Source: an uncultured Bifidobacterium sp. (GTDB lineage: Bacteria > Actinomycetota > Actinomycetes > Actinomycetales > Bifidobacteriaceae). Taken from it: a stretch of 18,193 nucleotides of DNA. The notes under the pieces were generated by a model, which saw only the letters and a list, made by a program, of their open reading frames with translations, had not been told where the DNA came from and did no database searches. The DNA is taken from NCBI GenBank assembly GCA_937874315.1, contig CALNAE010000113.1:1-18193 (forward strand), read 5' to 3'. Position numbers and translations under genes: made by a program. The stretch's first letter is position 1, and the number at the start of each line of letters is the position of its first letter. Of the stretch, positions 15,195-18,193 are shown in pieces.

Positions 15195-15206
15195 GGTGCC
15201 ATTCTA
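15195..15206 (-). promoter_or_regulatory. -10 element of the PBP gene, leaderless arrangement
   Basis: TAGAAT on the minus strand (15201-15206) is a 5 of 6 match to the -10 consensus and ends 6 nt before ATG 15194. No ribosome-binding site is visible. A weak TCGTCC is 16 nt upstream of the -10. Confidence 0.5.
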
Positions 15207-15251
15207 AGTGAGCGTCTCTACCGGACGAGGGCGTCGGGCAAGCCGCCGCTA

Positions 15252-15264
15252 TTTTGTCACAAAA
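15252..15264. promoter_or_regulatory. AT-rich palindrome upstream of the PBP gene, possible regulator site
   Basis: TTTTGT-C-ACAAAA is a perfect 6 bp inverted repeat around one base, in otherwise GC-rich DNA. It contains overlapping TGTGA/TCACA-type half-sites, as in the Crp box, but not a full spaced box. Its centre is about 64 nt upstream of the predicted PBP transcription start. The 185-nt gap between crp and the PBP gene holds nothing else I can name except a small GCCG-AAAA-CGGC hairpin near 15299. Confidence 0.35.
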
Positions 15265-15379
15265 GGTGCCGAAACTCAAAGAAGACCGGAAACAAGCCGA
15301 AAACGGCGCTATCAATCGCTGGTCCCGGGAACAGATGGTGCGGGAATCCAGGCCCTGGCACGCATTCGCTCGGTCGACG

Positions 15380-16093
15380 CTAGCGACGTGATCGTCGGAT
15401 GAGCATGCCTGGCTGATAGATGATGATGGAACGGCCCTCGCGGGCGATCCAACCACGATTCGAGAAATCCATCAGGGCCTTATTCACCGTTTCCCGGGAG
15501 GAGCCGACCAGTTGCGCCAGTTCCTCCTGCGTCAGATCGTGCGGGACTTTGAGCCCCGCCTCAACCGGCTCTCCGAAACGAGTGGCCAGATCCAGCAACG
15601 TCTTGGCTAGTCGCGCCGGCACATCCATGAACACCAGATCTGAAATTCGCTCATTATTGGCCCGCATCCGATTCGCCAGCACCTGCAGCATATCCACGGC
15701 GACACGGGGATATTCGTTGAGCCAGGAGAACAGGGCATCGTGTTCCAACCAGACGACCGCCGTATGGTTTTTCATGGCTACGGCCGACGCGGTCCTCGGG
15801 CCTCCGTTCGGGTCGAATACGGGAATCTCGCCGAGTACTTCGCCATGGGAATGGATGCTTAGCAGCTGCACGCGAGCGTCACTGGACGAATGCACGAGCT
15901 TGACACGGCCGGATTCCAGTAGGAACATGCGCTGATCCGTGCCGCCCTCTCGGAAGATGTAGTCGTTCTTGTTAAAAACCGCACGGCGCAAATCGGGCAG
16001 CAGTTCATTCGCCTGCGCCGGTGACACCTGCTTGAACAATGCGGTATGCAACAGGATATTGCCGCTATCAGGCATCTCATTGGGCTTGGCCAC
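15380..16093 (-). CDS. Crp/Fnr-family transcriptional regulator (GlxR/Crp-like)
   Basis: A 237-residue regulator. Residues about 18-130 form a cyclic-nucleotide-binding beta-roll with the signature GEIPVFDPNGGPRTASAVA near 88-106, whose Glu and Arg-Thr match cAMP contacts in Crp. A dimer helix follows at 130-160, then a winged HTH with LTQEELAQLVGSSRETVNKAL at 187-207. The C-terminal half (DVPARLAKTLLDLATRFG...) closely resembles actinobacterial GlxR/Crp. The start is GTG 16093, with GGAGG 9 nt upstream; it overlaps the last 17 nt of the ligase gene, so the two are probably cotranscribed. I see no Cys cluster of the Fnr type. Ligand cAMP is inferred. Confidence 0.93.
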   Translation of the reverse strand: MAKPNEMPDSGNILLHTALFKQVSPAQANELLPDLRRAVFNKNDYIFREGGTDQRMFLLESGRVKLVHSSSDARVQLLSIHSHGEVLGEIPVFDPNGGPRTASAVAMKNHTAVVWLEHDALFSWLNEYPRVAVDMLQVLANRMRANNERISDLVFMDVPARLAKTLLDLATRFGEPVEAGLKVPHDLTQEELAQLVGSSRETVNKALMDFSNRGWIAREGRSIIIYQPGMLIRRSRR

Positions 16094-17240
16094 GCCGAAC
16101 TACCTCCATGTCATGAATCTGCTTCGACTCGAAGCTATTGTATCCCTCCGCTGCCGCTGCGGCGATAAGACGACCGATCAGTGTTTCTCGGCTCATCCCG
16201 GTTTGCGAACGCAACGGGTCGACACGTTTAACGGCCGATACGACGGCCTTGTCGGAGATCTTCTCCTGCGACACCCGCAGAATCCGGCTCATCTTCGCCG
16301 CATCGATATCGTAGGCCAACGTGACGTGGTGCAGAACCGCGCCCGGGCCGGCGCCGACGGCCGGGAACCTCCGTTGGGCGGCTCCCCCGATCTTGCCCAC
16401 GGGGGATGCGATATCGTTCAACCCCGAGAAGCCGACGTGCAGACCGAGTGGCGCGAGCGCATCGATCAGCCATTGATCACACAACCGGTATGACTGCGCG
16501 ATACTCACATCTCGGACAAAATCAAGGGGCGCATACAGCGAATAGGTGATGGTGTTACCCGGTTCGACGAACATGGCACCGCCCCCGGTACATCGCCGCA
16601 CCACCGTGATGCCCTCACGCCGCGCCTCGGCAAGATCGACCTCGTCGGGTAGGGATTGGAACCGTCCGATGACCACCGCAGGAGCCGCCCATTCCCAAAT
16701 ACGCAACGATGCGTCGCAAGTTCCGGCGGCGAGTCGTCGTGCCCACTGCTCATCGATTCGCATCTGGTCGGCGGGTAGACGCGGACGGTCATGGATGACA
16801 CGCGGCCGTAACTGTCGCCAGCGCCGTCGCGCCATATCACATAACCTCCGGTCCGTCTCGCCCCTGACACCCGGCAAGGCTGCTGCAACGCGTCGATCCT
16901 GCGCCGAACGGTCCTTGCGTACGGCACGCGACCAGGCGATGTCGATGGCCTCGGCGCCCACGCCAATCAAGCGGGCCGACCCTGCCGCACGAGTCCGAGA
17001 CGAGTCGGATACGGGCGCTGGTCGTCGCGCCAACGCGGACCGTGCGCTTCGACCGGTTACCAGCGCTCGCTCGATGGCGTGAATCGTGTCGCACATCGCG
17101 GCGTCGTCCCCGCCGTCCATGAAGAAATCCCCGTCGATATGGCAGCTCAGTATATGGCCGCGCTCATCCATCTCGACATTGACGGCGACCAGCTTTCCGC
17201 CCGGAGTCTTGCATTCTCCACGTTGCATCATCGTATTCAT
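16077..17240 (-). CDS. Lipoate-protein ligase A-like protein with an N-terminal accessory domain
   Basis: A 387-residue protein of the biotin/lipoate ligase superfamily, which attaches lipoate (or octanoate) to Lys of carrier domains. The catalytic part is C-terminal: RRCTGGGAMFVEPGNT 215-230, then NDIASPVGKIGGAAQRR 275-291 with Lys283 in the expected adenylate-binding position, then LHHVTLAYDID 303-313. Residues about 12-108 (GGKLVAVNVEM..., HIDGDFF, LIGVGAEAID) resemble the LplA accessory domain, normally C-terminal. The start is uncertain: ATGs at 17240, 17231 and 17228 all lack ribosome-binding sites. A TTGACT at 17256-17261 overlaps the stop of the upstream TM2 gene. The frame is open to 17462, but that part is a shadow of TM2. 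Octanoyltransferase activity is an alternative. Confidence 0.82.
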   Translation of the reverse strand: MNTMMQRGECKTPGGKLVAVNVEMDERGHILSCHIDGDFFMDGGDDAAMCDTIHAIERALVTGRSARSALARRPAPVSDSSRTRAAGSARLIGVGAEAIDIAWSRAVRKDRSAQDRRVAAALPGVRGETDRRLCDMARRRWRQLRPRVIHDRPRLPADQMRIDEQWARRLAAGTCDASLRIWEWAAPAVVIGRFQSLPDEVDLAEARREGITVVRRCTGGGAMFVEPGNTITYSLYAPLDFVRDVSIAQSYRLCDQWLIDALAPLGLHVGFSGLNDIASPVGKIGGAAQRRFPAVGAGPGAVLHHVTLAYDIDAAKMSRILRVSQEKISDKAVVSAVKRVDPLRSQTGMSRETLIGRLIAAAAAEGYNSFESKQIHDMEVVRRGQAQ

Positions 17241-17257
17241 ACGTCGCGCGACGGAAG

Positions 17258-17941
17258 TCAATCCTTGAGCTCGACGCCCTTGCTGTCGCGGTGCCACGGG
17301 GAACCGTAATTGGAACACAGGATCAGAATGCCTTCCACCAAGCCCCAGATGGCCGCGGCCGCAGGGCCAAGACCGAAGAAGATCCAGCCGACGCAGGTCA
17401 AAAGCAGCTGCAGCACCGCCTTCGTGGTGTACCCCAGATAGAAGTTGTGCACACCGAAGCAACCGAGGAAAATACCCAGGAGCCCCGCGACAATCTTCTC
17501 TCGTGGCTGATAGCCGTAGGGAAGCTGCTGGTAGCCGTTGAAACCCTGTCCCTGCTGCCCATATTGACCATATTGATTCGGGTCGTAGGAGCCGTACTGT
17601 CCGGACGGCGGAACCTGACCGTACGAAGGCTGCTGTCCCGCCGGCGCGTACTGGCCGTACTGGCCATACTGGCCGTTCGCCGTGTTGCCGGCATTGGGCT
17701 GGCCGTATGCCGATCCCGGCTGCTGACCGGGCTGCTGTGGCTGCCAGCCCTGACCGGGCTGCTGCTGCCCGGGCTGCCCTGGTTGTACGGGGCTGGGCTT
17801 ACCCGGCTGAGCAGGCTGCTGCTGATACGGTTGGCCGGCATCGGTCTGCCCTTGGGACCACCAAGGCGCCTGATCGCTCGAATTGCCGCCGTTTTCCGAA
17901 CGGTTGCCGTCACCGGTGTGCTCACTGTTGAAATCACTCAT
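17258..17941 (-). CDS. TM2-domain membrane protein with Gln/Gly/Pro/Tyr-rich N-terminus
   Basis: A 227-residue protein of unknown function. Residues 1-145 are low complexity: Gln/Pro/Gly-rich to about 80, then QYG-type repeats (QYGQYGQY 91-98; NQYGQYGQQ 122-130). From REKIVAGLLGIFLG at 147 comes a TM2 domain with two hydrophobic segments (about 149-170 and 173-208) and the conserved HNFYLGY 165-171. TM2 proteins are small two-helix membrane proteins, and Gln/Gly-rich extensions are common in actinobacteria. I chose ATG 17941; ATG 17953 would add four residues, and TATGGT lies 7 nt before 17941. It is 17 nt from the ligase gene downstream. Confidence 0.88.
   Translation of the reverse strand: MSDFNSEHTGDGNRSENGGNSSDQAPWWSQGQTDAGQPYQQQPAQPGKPSPVQPGQPGQQQPGQGWQPQQPGQQPGSAYGQPNAGNTANGQYGQYGQYAPAGQQPSYGQVPPSGQYGSYDPNQYGQYGQQGQGFNGYQQLPYGYQPREKIVAGLLGIFLGCFGVHNFYLGYTTKAVLQLLLTCVGWIFFGLGPAAAAIWGLVEGILILCSNYGSPWHRDSKGVELKD
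17646..17677 (-). repeat. 9 bp tandem repeat in the TM2 gene
   Basis: The plus strand shows TACTGGCCG-type units in series (TACTGGCCG, TACTGGCCA, TACTGGCCG), coding for repeated QYG on the minus strand. Copy-number change would keep the reading frame and lengthen or shorten the disordered segment. Confidence 0.6.
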
Positions 17942-18193
17942 GGGCACTACCATAGCTTACGAACGTTGTCAACGCCATAGAGCGAGCTGAACATCTGCTG
18001 AACGGTAGCGGACGGCGAACGGCATCGTCCACTGCCCGCATCGTAGCCACCGCGCTTATCGAGAACCCATGCCCTGCGACTCGACGACCGGTCGATCCCG
18101 CAGTCCCACGGTTCGGCGGTACAACAATCCGACGGCCAAACGGTCCCACTGTCTTACATCCTTACTGTCCCGCCCCTACAATCTGGCCAAAAT
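17942..18193 (+). promoter_or_regulatory. Right-edge intergenic region with a possible rightward promoter
   Basis: I see no supported gene here. A rightward promoter is possible: CTTACA at 18153-18158 and TACAAT at 18177-18182 are 18 nt apart, so a gene may start just past the window end. An 11 bp palindrome CGTTGTCAACG at 17964-17974 contains a minus-strand TTGACA upstream of the TM2 gene, but no -10 follows at 16-18 nt without running into the start codon. A 10 bp palindrome CGACCGGTCG lies at 18085-18094. Confidence 0.35.

Noticed and set aside
17241..17462. Upstream extension of the ligase frame (74 extra residues)
   Set aside because: It overlaps the TM2 gene in another frame and is Arg/Gly-rich shadow sequence; domain-like sequence begins only after 17240.
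17964..17974. TTGACA inside the palindrome CGTTGTCAACG as the TM2 -35 element
   Set aside because: With 16-18 nt spacing the -10 would abut the start codon and reads poorly; the TATGGT near the start is only 12 nt away.
1..18193. CRISPR, tRNA, rRNA, transposase, phage or toxin-antitoxin genes
   Set aside because: I looked for regular spaced repeats, cloverleaf-like sequence, transposase motifs and small paired genes and saw none, so I do not propose a defence or mobile system here.

Overview
The window looks like a chromosomal stretch of a high-GC actinobacterium, most probably a Bifidobacterium. The evidence is a complete upper mevalonate operon, a Leloir gal cluster with a bifidobacterial-type GalT, a GlxR/Crp-like cAMP-receptor-family regulator, and a class A PBP with a simple Ser/Pro tail. 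This genus assignment is inference from gene content and protein character. I see no rRNA, tRNA, insertion sequence, phage gene or CRISPR array, so this is mainly housekeeping DNA.

Layout. A rightward DEAD-box RNA helicase (245-2098) with a long Arg/Asp/His-rich tail is convergent with a leftward operon. That operon runs acetyl-CoA acetyltransferase, class II HMG-CoA reductase, HMG-CoA synthase (5953 down to 2312) and turns acetyl-CoA into mevalonate. The convergent gap holds an unusual palindrome nested in a direct repeat (2094-2125) and a strong GC-rich terminator hairpin (2220-2258). Next, also leftward, is a galactose-utilisation unit: a DeoR-family regulator, galT and galK (9620 down to 6191). 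A DPM1-like glycosyltransferase (10501-9725) is divergent from pyrD (10560-11705). pyrD is convergent with a YqjM-like ene-reductase (12868-11747). The right third is leftward: a TM2-domain protein, a lipoate-protein-ligase-like protein, a Crp-family regulator and a bifunctional class A penicillin-binding protein (17941 down to 13005).

How the genes fit together. The mevalonate genes feed isoprenoid synthesis, including the polyprenyl phosphate that a DPM1-like enzyme would use and the undecaprenyl carrier that supports peptidoglycan synthesis by the PBP. The gal unit converts galactose into glucose-1-phosphate and UDP-galactose. The Crp-family regulator may act on sites seen in this window: a 9-of-10 match to the Crp/GlxR box lies between the divergent glycosyltransferase and pyrD, and an AT-rich palindrome lies upstream of the PBP gene.

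Most notable points: (i) four genes have a -10-like hexamer exactly 6 nt before the start codon, suggesting leaderless transcripts; (ii) the lipoate ligase has its accessory domain in front of the catalytic domain; (iii) the class-2-like dihydroorotate dehydrogenase has Cys where that class has its catalytic Ser; (iv) GalT lacks the Cys zinc ligands. I found no convincing new multi-gene system.
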